The translations under genes were made by a program, and so were the position numbers. This document shows positions 35,623 to 47,379 of a stretch of DNA of 64,000 nt, piece after piece. Source of the stretch: Anthopleura xanthogrammica (lineage: Eukaryota; Cnidaria; Anthozoa; Actiniaria; Actiniidae). The stretch covers positions 12,161,163-12,225,162 of the forward strand of contig OZ025214.1 of assembly GCA_964019055.1 (NCBI GenBank), given 5' to 3'. Below the pieces are notes generated by a model that worked only from the letters and a program-made list of their open reading frames with translations, was not told the DNA's origin and did not search any database. Within the stretch, counting starts at the first letter, position 1. Every line of letters starts with the position of its first letter.

Positions 35623-36192
35623 TCATGTTCTTGGGAAACAGCATATATTAGCTCCAGTCTGACAGTGGGTTTTGTACCCATGTCCATCCGGACACGAACC
35701 TCTCCAAAACCACCAGTCACCATAAGGAGCTTTATCTTGCCTTCCACAGTGGCACTTTTGAGCCCTGACATTGACCCGGACTTCCTCTTGTGCCTCTGAA
35801 ATCAAGAAAGTTAAAAATATTCCAACTTAAAAAATTGTTATATATGTTATATATAGTTATATATGTTATATATATTTATATGTTATATAAAAACAATACT
35901 GTATGTGAGATGACACTTCGTACAGAATTTAAACATCTTTAGAATTTGAAAAAAAGATGCTTTAGGTCAGCTACTTTTTTCCTCTGCTTTAGAGCATGAA
36001 GAATTATTTGGTATGCTATAAGGTATAATGACGCCAAGAGTTAGCTTGCTTAAATGTGAGCTGTGTTTGACGTTATAAACCAAAAGAAATATAAAAAACT
36101 GATACTAGAATATCAATCTAACCTTCACCACTTGTCAGGAAAACCAAGGCCATGCAAATTGCCAACATCATCAGAACGCTCTTAGCTGCCAT
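35623..36192 (-). CDS. BDS/APETx-like six-cysteine peptide, left gene
   Basis: Two coding exons, 36192-36123 and 35795-35623 (70 + 173 nt, phase 1), encode 80 residues. Exon 1 is a hydrophobic signal peptide (23 residues). Exon 2 encodes a short propart and a mature region with the spacing C-x-C-x17-C-x9-C-x6-C-C, basic and aromatic-rich between the second and third Cys. This is the cysteine pattern of the sea-anemone BDS/APETx group, which share a beta-defensin-like fold and act on potassium, sodium or acid-sensing channels; some relatives are antimicrobial. The target of this one cannot be read from sequence. A 5' untranslated intron is likely (GTAGG donor near 36328, acceptor CGCAG near 36208, minus strand). 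The TATA-like box is at 36411-36417. Its paralogue at 50446-51567 has the same architecture. Confidence 0.85.
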
Positions 36193-36410
36193 TCTTTAAC
36201 GTTTTTCACTGCGAAGTCAAAATGGAGAAATTGTTTAAAGAAATTTAACAAAACTAAACAAGGTTAATTTTGAATTGTTTAGAATACGGTACTAAAAAAC
36301 AAGGAATCATCTGCCGACTTTCCTACCTTGACTTTAGGATGGGTCTGCTATCTCTGTTGTTCTTCAAGCTGCTCTAGCTCTTGAATGAATGAGAATACTT
36401 AACATCCCTG

Positions 36411-36417
36411 TATTTAT
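36411..36417 (-). promoter_or_regulatory. TATA-like box, left peptide gene
   Basis: ATAAATA on the minus strand within a block (about 36390-36450) that is almost the same as the right gene's upstream block. About 80-90 bp of 5' exon would lie between it and the GTAGG donor. Confidence 0.55.
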
Positions 36418-36692
36418 GCGTGCTCCTTTCAAAGGTCTGTGATTATTCCCCAATATTCAATAACAATTGTGTTAAAATTATCATCACGTTGCACGTGGAA
36501 ATGTAGAGACTAAAATAGAAAATGCAAATTCAATGTTGGACTTGGGGATAAATTGGATACTTTGGTTCGGATTATCAACAATAATCAAGATAAAAATGAA
36601 AGTTTTTTTTATTAAACAATTGTTTTAAAGAACACTAGCATTGTCCGTTTTTAGCAGCATTGCATTTCTCTTACGGAATCCTTCGGTAGATC

Positions 36693-36722
36693 CTGAAGAT
36701 GTCGTCGAGATGACAACGAAAC
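36693..36722 (+). ncRNA. Hammerhead-ribozyme-like core (candidate)
   Basis: CTGAAGA, then a stem-loop (GTCGTC-GAGAT-GACAAC), then GAAAC: the order of the conserved hammerhead core (CUGANGA, helix II, GAAA). Eight copies of this module exist in the 36-50 kb arms. Only this one and 40477-40506 keep the full CTGANGA core. Helices I and III and the cleavage site are not resolved here. Confidence 0.35.
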
Positions 36723-39700
36723 GTAGTCTGTTATCGTTAGTTTTTATGATTAATTAGCAGCTTTGGTAGGAGATACGCAAAGGTCACGTAAACCGTGGAA
36801 TAAAAGTTTTAGTAGAGTGAAAATACTAAACCCGTGAAATAGATATTGCACTAATACAATTTAGTAGACCAAAATCCCTGTCAAATTGTGTCTATTTGAC
36901 TTTTTAGATGCCGATACACACTGCCCATTTTTTTTGTGTGTGTGTTACGAGACCTTGTTGCCGTAGGCGTCGCGGGGCATGATGCACGCTGAAATCGGTC
37001 TCGCGCTAGCAACGCGGCAACAAAAAAATTGAAATTGCATTGCTAGGGCGAGAAAAAAATCCGCTCGTATCGGAAGCTTTACACTTTAACAAGCAATTTT
37101 TATTTCACGGGTTAAGTGATTTCACTCTAATAAAACCCATTGGTGAACTATTTTCAACAATAACAATTGCAAGATAAATGCCGAGAAGAACCTGAAACGT
37201 TTCTTTAAAATAAAATACATCACAGAATAATCTCAGTTCTAATATCTCAACATTTTTTATATGACAGACGGCCTTGATACTGCTAGGCTCGAGCTTTCTT
37301 ACATCCTATATTATAGATTTTCTGGTCATATGAATGATGCTGAGTGATGAATCATTATGATGCTCGTGGTTATTAGAAACCACATACCAGTATTTTAAAA
37401 GATCTTGCTAAAATATCAACAAATAATCAGGTAGCTAAACAGAAAGAAGGTGAGAAAACATGCATGGGAAATTGTGGTTAAGTAGTTTCCCAGTCAGTTC
37501 TTTCGTTTTAACTGCACGAGATCTAGATGCCCAAAATGTTCAGTTCTTTTGGTTCTAAACGTAGGAGATGTCGAAAGTGTTGGTTATCGCAAAAACACCT
37601 AGTTATATATTTTAATGATTATTCCCTGGTTCAGCTTGAGTTTTAGGCAAGAAAGATTTTACGCCCTGCATGTCACATACCCCTCCGTTTTAAAGTTCGG
37701 CGATAATTATTGTCTTTTGTTAACATGTTGGGCGCCCTAAACATTAAACCTTAGTTAAGCTAGATAATGTAATATCTATCTTGCTTTTTGTGTATTGAAA
37801 CAAGATCTATAACCAATTAAAGTGCTTTTGTTACGTATGATCCATAATATACGATACAATTTTCCCATAGTTTCAACTACGTTTTTAGAATTTTTATCTA
37901 ACCAAGTTTTTAGGCTATAGCGTGTTTCAGGTCGTTAGAATTATCATCACTTTGCACGTGGAAATGTAGAGGCTAAAATAGAAAATGCAAATTTAATGTT
38001 GGGCTTCGGGATAAATTGGATGCCTTGTTTCGGATTATAACCAAAATTAATTTTTTCTTAATACAAAATTGTTTTAAAGAACACTAAAATTGTCCGTTTT
38101 AGCAGCATTGCATTTCTCTTAAATAATCCTTCAGTAGATCTTGAAGATGTTGTCGAGATGACAACGAAACGTAGTTTGTTATCGTTAGTTTTTAAAATTA
38201 ATTAGCAGCATTGGTACGAGATACCCCAAGGTTATGCAACCCGTGCAGTAAACGTTTTATTAATAAAACCCATTGGTGAACTATTTTCAACAATATCAGG
38301 GCAAATGCTGACAAGAACCTGAAACGTTTCTTTAAAATAAAATACATCACAGAATAATCTCAGTTCTAATATCTCAACATTTTTTATATGACAGACGGCC
38401 TTGATACTGCTAGGCTCGAGCTTTCTTATTTCCTTTTTTTTATAGATTTAGTTAAGTTAATTTAGTTAAGCTAAAGTTAAAGCTTGAAGTTTAGTTATGA
38501 TAGTTAGGCTATCTTGTTTTTTTTTGTGTAGAGAAACAAAATCCGTAACCAATTAAATTAATTTTATTACGTTTGAACCATAATGTACGATACAATTTTC
38601 AGTTTCAACTACGTTTTTTTATTTTTTTTATTTATCCAAGTTTTTTAGGCGATAGGGTGTTTCAGGTCGTTAGAATAATCATTTCTTTGCACGTGGAAAT
38701 GTAGACACTAAAATAAAAAAAAATGCAAATTTAAAGTTCTACTTCATGATCAATTGGATACTTTGGTTCGGATTATTACCAATAATCAAGATTAAAATTG
38801 AAGTTTTTTATTATACAATTGTTTTAAAGAACACTAGAATTGTCCGTTTTAGCAGCATTGCATTTCTCTTAAGGAATCCTTCAGTATAACTGAAAATGTG
38901 TTCGAGATGACAACGAAACGTAGTTTGTTATCATTAGTTTTTAAAATTAATTAGCAGCATTGGTACTAGATACCCCAAGGCTATGCAACCCGTGCAGTAA
39001 ACGTTTTAGTAATAAAACCCATTGGTGAACTATTTTCAACAATACAGAGCAACAATACAGGAAAAATTGGATACCTTGTTTCGGTCTGTGATGTATTTTA
39101 TTTTAAAGAAACGTTTCAGGTTCTTGTCAGCATTTGCCCTGTATTGTTGAAAATAGTTCACCAATGGGTTTTATTACTAAAACGTTTACTGCAGGGGTTG
39201 CATGACCTTGCGGTATCTCGTACCAATGCTGCTAATTGATTTAAAAAAATAACGATAACAAACTACGTTTCGTTGTCATCTCGACAATATCTTTAGGTCT
39301 ACTGAAGGATTAATGCAATGCTGCTAAAACGGACAATTTTAGTTTTCTTTAAAACAATTTTGTATTAAGAAAAACTTTAATTTTGGTTATAATCCGAACC
39401 AAAATATCCAATTGATCCCGAAGCCCAACATTGAATTTGCATTTTTTTTTATTTTAATGTCTACATTTCCACGTGCAAAGTGATGATAATTCTAACGACC
39501 TGAAACACACTATCGCCTAAAAACTTGGTTAGATAAAAATTCTAAAAACGTAGTTGAAACCCTGTGAAAATTGTATCGTATATTATAAAACTCATAAATA
39601 ATTCATGAGGAAAACACAATAGAAATCATTGTCCGTGGAGGAGGTTGTATATCTGATACAAAATCCTCCTGATTTGCTACGTTTATCTCCTACGTTTAGA

Positions 39701-40476
39701 ACCAAAAGAACTGAACATTTTTGCCAGCTAGATCTCGTGCAGTTAAAACAAAAGAACTGACTGGAAAACTACTTAATCATAAATTCCCATGCATATTTTC
39801 TCACCTTCTTTCTGTTTAGCTACCTGAAAATTTGTTGATATTTTAGCAAGATCTTTTAAAATACTGGTATATGATTTCTAATAACCAGGAGGATCATAAT
39901 GATTCATCAGTCAGCATCACTCATATGACCAGAAAATCTACAAAAATAGGGTGTAAGAAATTTTAAGATATTAGAACTGAGATTATTCTGTGATGTATTT
40001 TATTTTAAAGAAACGTTTCAGGTTCTTGTCAGCATTTACCATGTTATTGTTGAAAATAGCTCACCAATGGGTTTTATTAGAGTGAAGTCACTTAACCCGT
40101 GAAATAAAAATTGCTTGTTAAAGTGTAAAGCTGCCGATACAAGCTGATTTTTTTCTCACCCTGGCTATGCAATTTCAAATTTTTTGTTGCCGCGTTGCTA
40201 GCGTGAGACCGATTTCAGTGTGTATCATGCCCCGCGACGCCTACGGCAACAAGGTCTCGCAATTGCGTTGCCAGCACGAGAAAAAAATTGCATCGTTTAT
40301 CGGCATCTTAAAAGTCAAATAGACATAAAAGTAAGAGAAGTGTATTAGTCCAATATTTATTTGACGGGTTTAGTTTTTTCACTCTACTAAAACGTTTATT
40401 CCACGGTTTACGTGACCTTAGCGTATCTCCTACAAGTGCTAATAATTAATCATAAAAACTAACGATAACAGACTAC

Positions 40477-40506
40477 GTTTCGTTGTCATCTCGACGACAT
40501 CTTCAG
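40477..40506 (-). ncRNA. Hammerhead-ribozyme-like core (candidate, inverted copy)
   Basis: On the minus strand the sequence is the same as 36693-36722: CTGAAGA, hairpin, GAAAC. It lies 411 bp upstream of the dead peptide-gene promoter at 40918. The copies at 39267, 46411, 48075 and 49491 have core substitutions. Confidence 0.35.
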
Positions 40507-40917
40507 GATCTACCGAAGGATTCCTTAAGATAAATGCAATGCTGCTAAAACGGATAATTCTAGTGTTCTTTAAAACAATTGTATAATAAAAAAACGTTTA
40601 ATTTTGATCTTGATTATTGGTAATAATCCGAACCAAAGTATCCAATTTATCCCGAAGTCCAACATTGAATTTGCATTTTCTGTTTTAGTCTCTACATTTC
40701 CACGTGCAAAGTGATGATAATTTTAACTCCCAAAAGATGCACTCTATCGCACTAAAACTTGGATAAATAAATAAAATTTAAACGTAGTTGAAACTATATT
40801 ATATTATGGATCATACGAAACAACGACTCTTTGATTGTTTACAGATCTTGTTTCATTACACAAAAGGCCGCCTAGATATTACATAATTAAGCTAAATTGT
40901 AAATGAATATTTATTTA

Positions 40918-41115
40918 GGGAATAAGCACAAACCTTTGAAAGGAGCACGCATAACTACAGGGATGTTAAGTACTCTCATTCATTCAAGAACTAGAGCAGC
41001 ATGAAGAACCACAGAGATAGCAGACCTAAAGTCAAGGTAGGAAAGTCAGATGATTCCTTGTTTTTTAGTACCGTATTCTAACCAATTCAAAATTAACCTT
41101 GTTTAGTTTTATTAA
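40918..41115 (+). pseudogene. Truncated third copy of the peptide-gene promoter and 5' exon
   Basis: GGAATAAGCACAAACC through TTGTTTAGTTTTATTA matches the upstream block, first untranslated exon and start of the first intron of both peptide genes. The match stops abruptly at about 41115, before the signal-peptide exon. The box equivalent to ATAAATA reads ATAACTA at 40951-40957. No coding exon follows, so this is a dead promoter relic. Confidence 0.8.
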
Positions 41116-43296
41116 GTGGCAGTCCCGCTAAAAGCGGTCCACTGACTTTCGGGTCAGGAAACAGATTTCAATGATCTTTTGTGGGTTAAAAGACTTTGGT
41201 ACCAGTAATTCAAAAATCGACTTCTTTTTGAAAATTTCGTAAATCTAATTTTTTTAGATCGATTTAAAAAATGTTCACCTTTATGGCTGTCTGAGTCAAA
41301 AATCTTGAGGGCGAAATTCATCAATTTTGAAAGGCTCACTCTCCTTAATGAATACGAATTTGCTACTTTTTTACTGCAGTGATTTTAAGCTATATTTGAT
41401 CTCTTAATGTGTAAAAAAAGAAAACTTTTCAAGAAATTCTTATGTCCGAAAAGCGTTTTTAAGGATAACTTACTCCTGGAATTTTTTCAAAGCTCAAAAT
41501 GTGGGTCCCTTAAAAAAACTTTTTTTCGAAAGTGGGGTGAGTACCAAGGCCAAAGTACATTTTAAAACTATGTTCTAATATGAAATGTTCAGGTTTTAAG
41601 CTCAAACATGTGGGTATCTAATGTTTTCATCTGCGGAGCTGCAATCGAAACCCCCCAAATTTCCTTAATATGCATAAATTAACTTTTGTGACTGTTTATG
41701 CTTTTGGCCGTATGAATCGGCAAAAATATACCCCAATTGTTTTGAAAAACGTAAGTCATCAGCCTAAAATATTAAAAATAATTGAAATCTTTTAGTTTAC
41801 ATATTAAAACCATGCAAAAGCCTGGAAAGTGATTACTTTGATTCTCACTGGAATGAACTAATTATCGCTATCATTTAGATGCTCCGGCTCCATGACTATA
41901 AAAATTAAAATAACTCAAGTTTAACATTTTGTCTTTCCGTTTTATAGGAAATACACTGTTTTCCTTACACAGTCACAAGTAAAATTTAAAAAGTTTTGTT
42001 TTGGTCTAGTATTTTTATGTTCTAGTGCATTTTTTTTACTTATTTGTTTGCTCGTTCGTATCAGTAGAGGACATTATCTTGACCTTGAATTTTAAAAAAA
42101 AATATTCCGTTTTTTATTTTTAACCTTTTACTTTTATCTAAATTGGGCTCCCTGTGGTAACTACTCGGCCCATTTCTCCGAGACTCACGTCCAAGATGGC
42201 GGAATAACATTCCGAAAGCATTTTAGCTGATTTTAGTAATAGATGACAGGAGAAAAAGGTAAAACTGAATTGTCGAAAGTATACAATTGTATATCTACTG
42301 GTTATCCTTAAAAAAAGGGGGTGTTCCGGTGCCGTACGTGCAAAGATATATTGAATTATCCGAAAATTCTCTCTTCAAAGCTGGACGAACTAGACCGATA
42401 TTAGAGTCAAAACCTTGAAAAGGACAGGTAATCACGAACTATCTTAAAAGAAGTAATCAAAAATAATTCAAGGGACCATTTTCTTTGGGATTGAAATAAC
42501 CCTATGAAATCCATATATGTTCATTAATCAGAAAGAAACTAGTTTTATTTGCAGTGAGTTTTGTTGCCTAGTGCAAATTTTGACCCACAAGAGGGTCTTA
42601 TCCCTGTTTTCTGTCGAAATTATTACTTATTACAGGAACATGTTGTTAGATAGAACTGAAAAGAAGCAAATTAAAACTTGAAATTGCAAAGAAAAGTTGT
42701 TTGGTTGTTGAAATTAAGGTTTTGTTGGTATAAAAAATTAGTGAGGGTATGATCAAAAAATGATCTGAAAATCACATACAAAGTAAATGGTCCAAATTTT
42801 TCTCAGCTGATTTTGGTTTTACTAATGTTGGACTAACTCCTGATGTAGATATTGATTCTAGCTAGTGTGGCAGTTTAGAAATAATAATTTCTGAAAAATG
42901 GTAATTTTTGGTACTGTTTTTCTCTTTAAAATATTGCCAAAACTAGTGCCAGTCCCCTTACTGCCAGGCACCTTTATGCTAAATCCTCACATATGACCTG
43001 AAAGAGCAATCATAGTAGAAACACACCATACAGTCTATTTGCCCATAGATTTGGTATGTATAGTGTTATGAGGATTATAACATATCCTTCCAAAAACAGG
43101 ATTTTTTCATGATTTTTGGGCTAAGAAGGGACCCACCCCTGTAACTTTTGAACCAAAAGGCAGAAATCAAAACCAAAGCAGGCTTTGCAATATCTCATTA
43201 AATTCAACTTCTGCACCGAGTTTGGTCAAATTCGGTTGACCCCCATTTCCATCTTCTGGAAGGCACTTTCTCTGACAATGACTCTTAACAGGGTAA
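41116..43296. other. Non-coding insert, origin unknown
   Basis: It starts where homology to the peptide-gene arm ends, with a small hairpin (GTGGCAGTCCCGC / GCGGTCCAC). It contains a CCAAGATGGCGG motif at 42191-42202 and no reading frame with recognisable protein content. It may be the untranslated part of the Penelope-like element that follows, but I cannot show that. Confidence 0.4.
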
Positions 43297-43671
43297 GCCA
43301 AGCCACTCTACGAAAAAGCTCTAAAATCCAGCGGATTTAAAGAAGACCTTACCTACGACAACCGCAACACACGTGCGCCCACAAGAAAAAACAGAAAGAG
43401 GAATATAATCTGGTTCAACCCTACATTCAGCAAAAACGTCCAAACTAACGTCGGCAAAACCTTCCTTAACCTTATCCAGAGGCACTTTCCCCAGAAACAC
43501 AAATTCCATTGTATCTTTAACAAGAACAACATTAAAGTAAGCTACAGCTGCACGGAAAATATTGGAACCATCATTAATAAACACAACAATAAAATAACCA
43601 GCAACAACCCTACCACCTCCTCCCACAACAGATGCAAATTACGGGTCTTCTTTTCAAACAAACCTATGTGA
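43297..43671 (+). pseudogene. Penelope-like element fragment (C-terminal RT region)
   Basis: One frame, uninterrupted to TGA at about 43669, reads YEKALKSSGF, then RKRNIIWFNPTFSKNV, VGKTFLNLIQRHFP, KFHCIFNKNN and KVSYSC. These phrases are typical of the segment between reverse transcriptase and GIY-YIG nuclease in cnidarian Penelope-like elements. A TAA just upstream and no RT core show that it is a fragment. From 43672 to 44100 I see no identifiable gene. Confidence 0.6.
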
Positions 43672-44189
43672 CGTCGCAGTTCGACGAAGAGCATACGAAG
43701 ACCTCCGTCATGCTCCCGGGTCGGCTGCAGAAGGAAAGCCGTTGAAACGGTGTACAGTGAGCTCGGTCCACGGGTCACCATAAGCGAGGTAGTGACTAAA
43801 TACGGGCGAATTTCATGGCTCAAAAAGCCACGCGGACCAACCTCTAAGGTGACTTTCTGAGCTCTTACTAAAGGGATGTGAGAGAGCGGATATAAAGAAA
43901 TTATGGCGATCGAAAAGAAATGGAAGACTTACGAGGAGTTGAAAACTCGTGATGGGCTGCCGTTGGGATCCCAAGTGACCTACCTTGTCTTCTTTCTTAA
44001 CAGAGGAGGGAAAAAACGCTAAAACTGGCTTAATCCGAATTCTAACCAGGCAGGGCGATAGAGGTATAACTTCTCAAAGGTCAGCTAAGATTTCTTTACT
44101 TTATTTCACATTTTGACGATTTTATTGAGGTTTTTTATAGATCCCCATACATTTTCTTATAATATGACACCACAGAAACCCAGCCTGGG

Positions 44190-44975
44190 CTACCTGTGTT
44201 TAAACCAATCAGCCGCGGTGTCAGAGAGGCAAATAATCGAAAGCTTGGTAAACAAGATACCATGGTCGACGGTGTCAAAAGCTTTTGACAGTTTCAAGAA
44301 CACAGCTCCATTGACAAGGCGCTTGTCCATTTTTTGAAGAACCATGTCGGTAAAATTTACAAGTGCTGCTTCTGTGGAGAGCTTTGGCCTAAAGCCAAAC
44401 TGAAATGGAGTTAACATCTTGTTTTTAAGGAGATGGCTATATACTTGGGAGTGGACGCACTTTTCTAATATTTTACTGGCTGTGGGAAGAATGGTAATTG
44501 GTCAATAATTTCCAGCCAGGACTGCATCTATCACCAGACTTAAACAGAGCAGTGACTTTTCCAGATTTCCACTAAGATCGGAGGAAACGTTGATGACAGA
44601 AGTGAGCGATAAAATAAATCTGTGAGCACAGGTGTTAAAAACAAAGCCAGAGTGCTTCAGAAGACGAGCGCTGATCCTGTCAATGCTAATTGTTTTATTG
44701 GTTTTTAAACATTTAAGTTCTTTGCTGACAAATGATTCCTCGATTGTGTTGAAAGTAAAGCTTTGAACAGTGCTTGTATTAACCATATTTAATGGCGATC
44801 TTTGCCAAACGTAGTTTAAGGAAGATTTTAATTTAGAAGCCAGTTTGAAGCCAATACAGGGGAAGTAGTTGTTTAAAGTTTCAGCAATAGATTTGGCATC
44901 ATTTTGAGAAACACCATCGGACATAAAACAAGACACAAGAGAGGCTGATTTGCGTGATGTAATGCTATTCAAGGT
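44190..44975 (-). pseudogene. Non-LTR retrotransposon reverse transcriptase, broken
   Basis: The minus strand reads from about 44975: IAETLNNYFPCIG, LKTNKTISIDRISARLLKHSG, NY-stop-PITILPTASKILEK, TPFQFGFRPKLSTEAAL and KAFDTVDHGIL, the order of RT motifs in CR1/L2/jockey-type LINEs. A stop and apparent frame changes near 44500 break it, and it ends before the catalytic YADD region. It lies within the insert in the right arm. Confidence 0.8.
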
Positions 44976-45371
44976 TTTGCATAATACACTTGAATTCCCT
45001 GTATTGTAAAATTGTATGGTACATTTTGGATCATACGTAACAAAAGCACTTTAATTGGTTACAGATCTTGTTCGCTACACAAAAAGCAAGATAGATATTA
45101 CATAATCTAGCTTAACTAAGGTTTAATGTTTAGGTCTCCAAACATGTTAATAAAAGAGAATAATTATCGCCGAACTTGAAAATGGAGGGTTATGTGATAT
45201 GTAGGTAGTAACTGTTTTATGCCTAAAACTCACGCTAAACATGGAAATAATCACTAAAATCATATATAACTGAGTGTATTTGCTATAATAAACGTTTCCA
45301 CATCTCCTACGTTTAGAACCAAAAGAACTTATAATTTTTACAATCTAGATCTCGTGCAGTTAAAACGAAAC

Positions 45372-45782
45372 GATGAGCGGTCAGCGGTCGTTGGATAAGA
45401 TGGCGGCAAATTTTTTGCCTCCTTGAAAAACCTCTATTTATCGTTGTTTTATATGTTTGTTCTACCTGTTATTATATTGTGTGTGTGTGTGTTTATTTTG
45501 TTACCTCGTTTCAGTCTTCGTGTGTGTGTGTGTTTTTTTCCCTGGCAGTTTGTCCAGATAAATCCATGTATTTTGTTGTTGTAATTATATATAATTCCTT
45601 AGAACTATACATTTCCTTCTATAATTTTCCGTTTTGACCCAGCCATTTAGCTCGACTAGCCCTGCTATTTCTAAATGGCTGGCGCCCATCTATTTTTATA
45701 AAATTATCTTTTAAATTCTGTTATATTGTAAAATAAGGAGTGCCAAATAAAGATGTTTGTTTGTTGTTTGTTTGTTTGTTTG
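45372..45782 (+). mobile_element. Short retroelement copy with AATAAA and (TTTG)n tail
   Basis: It interrupts a block that reads TTAAAACAAAAGAACTGACTGG in other copies. It contains AAGATGGCGGC near its start (45397), (GT)n tracts, an AATAAAGATG signal near 45748 and a TTTG-rich tail. This fits a truncated LINE or a SINE. No coding frame. Confidence 0.55.
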
Positions 45783-47201
45783 AAAGAACTGACTGCAAAA
45801 AAACTTAATCATAAATTCCCATGCATATTTTCTCATCTACTTACTGTTTAGCTACCTGATTATTTCTTTATATTTTAGCAAGATCTTTTAAAATACTGGT
45901 ATATGATTTCTAATAACCAGGAGCATCATAATGATTCATCACTCAGCATCATTCATATGACCAGAAAATCTATAATATAGGATGTAAGAAAGCTCGAGCC
46001 TAGCAGTATCAAGGCCGTCTGTCATGACCCAGTAAAGTTACCATAACCACAAGAGTCACCCTGTAGCTTTGTGGTAGAGCATCCGACTGGTATGGACTTG
46101 GATTTTTCCCCGAGCCCCTACCCAAGCTAGTGTCTTCTGAATAACCTTTCTATCATTTCTATCTTCTTAGTTTTTCATCTTCGATCATCGATGTAAGATA
46201 TGTTGAGATATTAGAACTGAGATTATTCTGTGATGCATTTTATTTTAAAGAAACGTTTCAGGTTCTTGTCAGCATTTGCCCTGATATTGTTGAAAATAGT
46301 TCACCAATGGGTTTTATTAATAAAACGCTTACTGCACGAGTTGCATAACCTTGGGGTATCTCGTACCAATGCTGCTAATTAATTTTAAAAAAATAATGAT
46401 AACAGACTACGTTTCGTTGTCATCTCGACAACATCTTCAAGATCTACTGAAGGATTATTTAAGAGAAATACAATGCTGCTAAAACGGACAATTCTAGTGT
46501 TCTTTAAAACAATTGTATAATAAAAAACTTTCATTTTTATCTTGATTATTGTTATTAATCCGAACCAAAGTAGCCAATTTATCCCGAAGCCCAACATTGA
46601 ATTTGCATTTTCTATTTTAGTGTCTACATTTCCACGTGCAAAGTGATGATTATTCTAACGACCTGAAACACGCTATCGCCTAAAAAACTTGGTTAGATAA
46701 GAAAATAAAAACGTAGTTGAAACTAAAATTGTATCGTATATTATGGTTCAAACGTAATAGAATTAATTTAATTGGTTACAGATCTTGTTTCTCTACACAA
46801 AAAGCAAGATAGCCTAACTATCTTAACTAAACTTCTGATCAAGCTTTAACTTTAGCTTAACTAAAGTTGAATGTTTAGAGCTCCCAATATGTTAATAAAA
46901 GACAATAATTATCGCCGAACTTGAAAACGGAGGGGTATGTGACATGCGGGCGTAAAATCTTTCTTGCCTAAAACTCACGCTTAACCAGGGAATAATCACT
47001 AAAATATATAACTATAACTATATAATTTCCTGATTGGTCCAGAAAAACCGGTTGATGAAACCGATACAAGAACGGTTCTAATGGAACAGTTCAAACCGAC
47101 TATACACCTGATGGTCCGCTATCTTGAAAGTTTTCGTCATGAATGCGCGAATTAGAGAACTGGGCCTGAGAAATTCATAGAAATACTCAAATAGTTCAGA
47201 C

Positions 47202-47379
47202 AATAGACCTTTTTCGAGATGCGCGAGCGGTTTCAAAAATATCGCAGGCGCAGACATGAAAAAGAGGCATTTTCGGGCAAGATCACGCGCGCTATTGACT
47301 CTGCCCGAAAATGCCTCGAGATCATGTACGCGCCTGCGATATTTTTCAAAGCACTCCCGCATCTCGAAAATGGTCTATT
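47202..47379. repeat. Fold-back element, about 180 bp
   Basis: AATAGACC at the left and GGTCTATT at the right pair. AAAATATCGCAGGCGC pairs with GCGCCTGCGATATTTTT, and GAGGCATTTTCGGGCA with TGCCCGAAAATGCCTC. It is an insertion in the right arm of the inverted duplication. Confidence 0.8.

Noticed and set aside
43321..43823. Minus-strand open frames of about 100 codons
   Set aside because: Antisense of the Penelope-like fragment, which has recognisable protein phrases on the plus strand.
46050..46130. tRNA-like segment (TAGCTTTGTGGTAGAGC)
   Set aside because: The A box is fair, but the B box and all stems are degenerate; too weak to call even a SINE.
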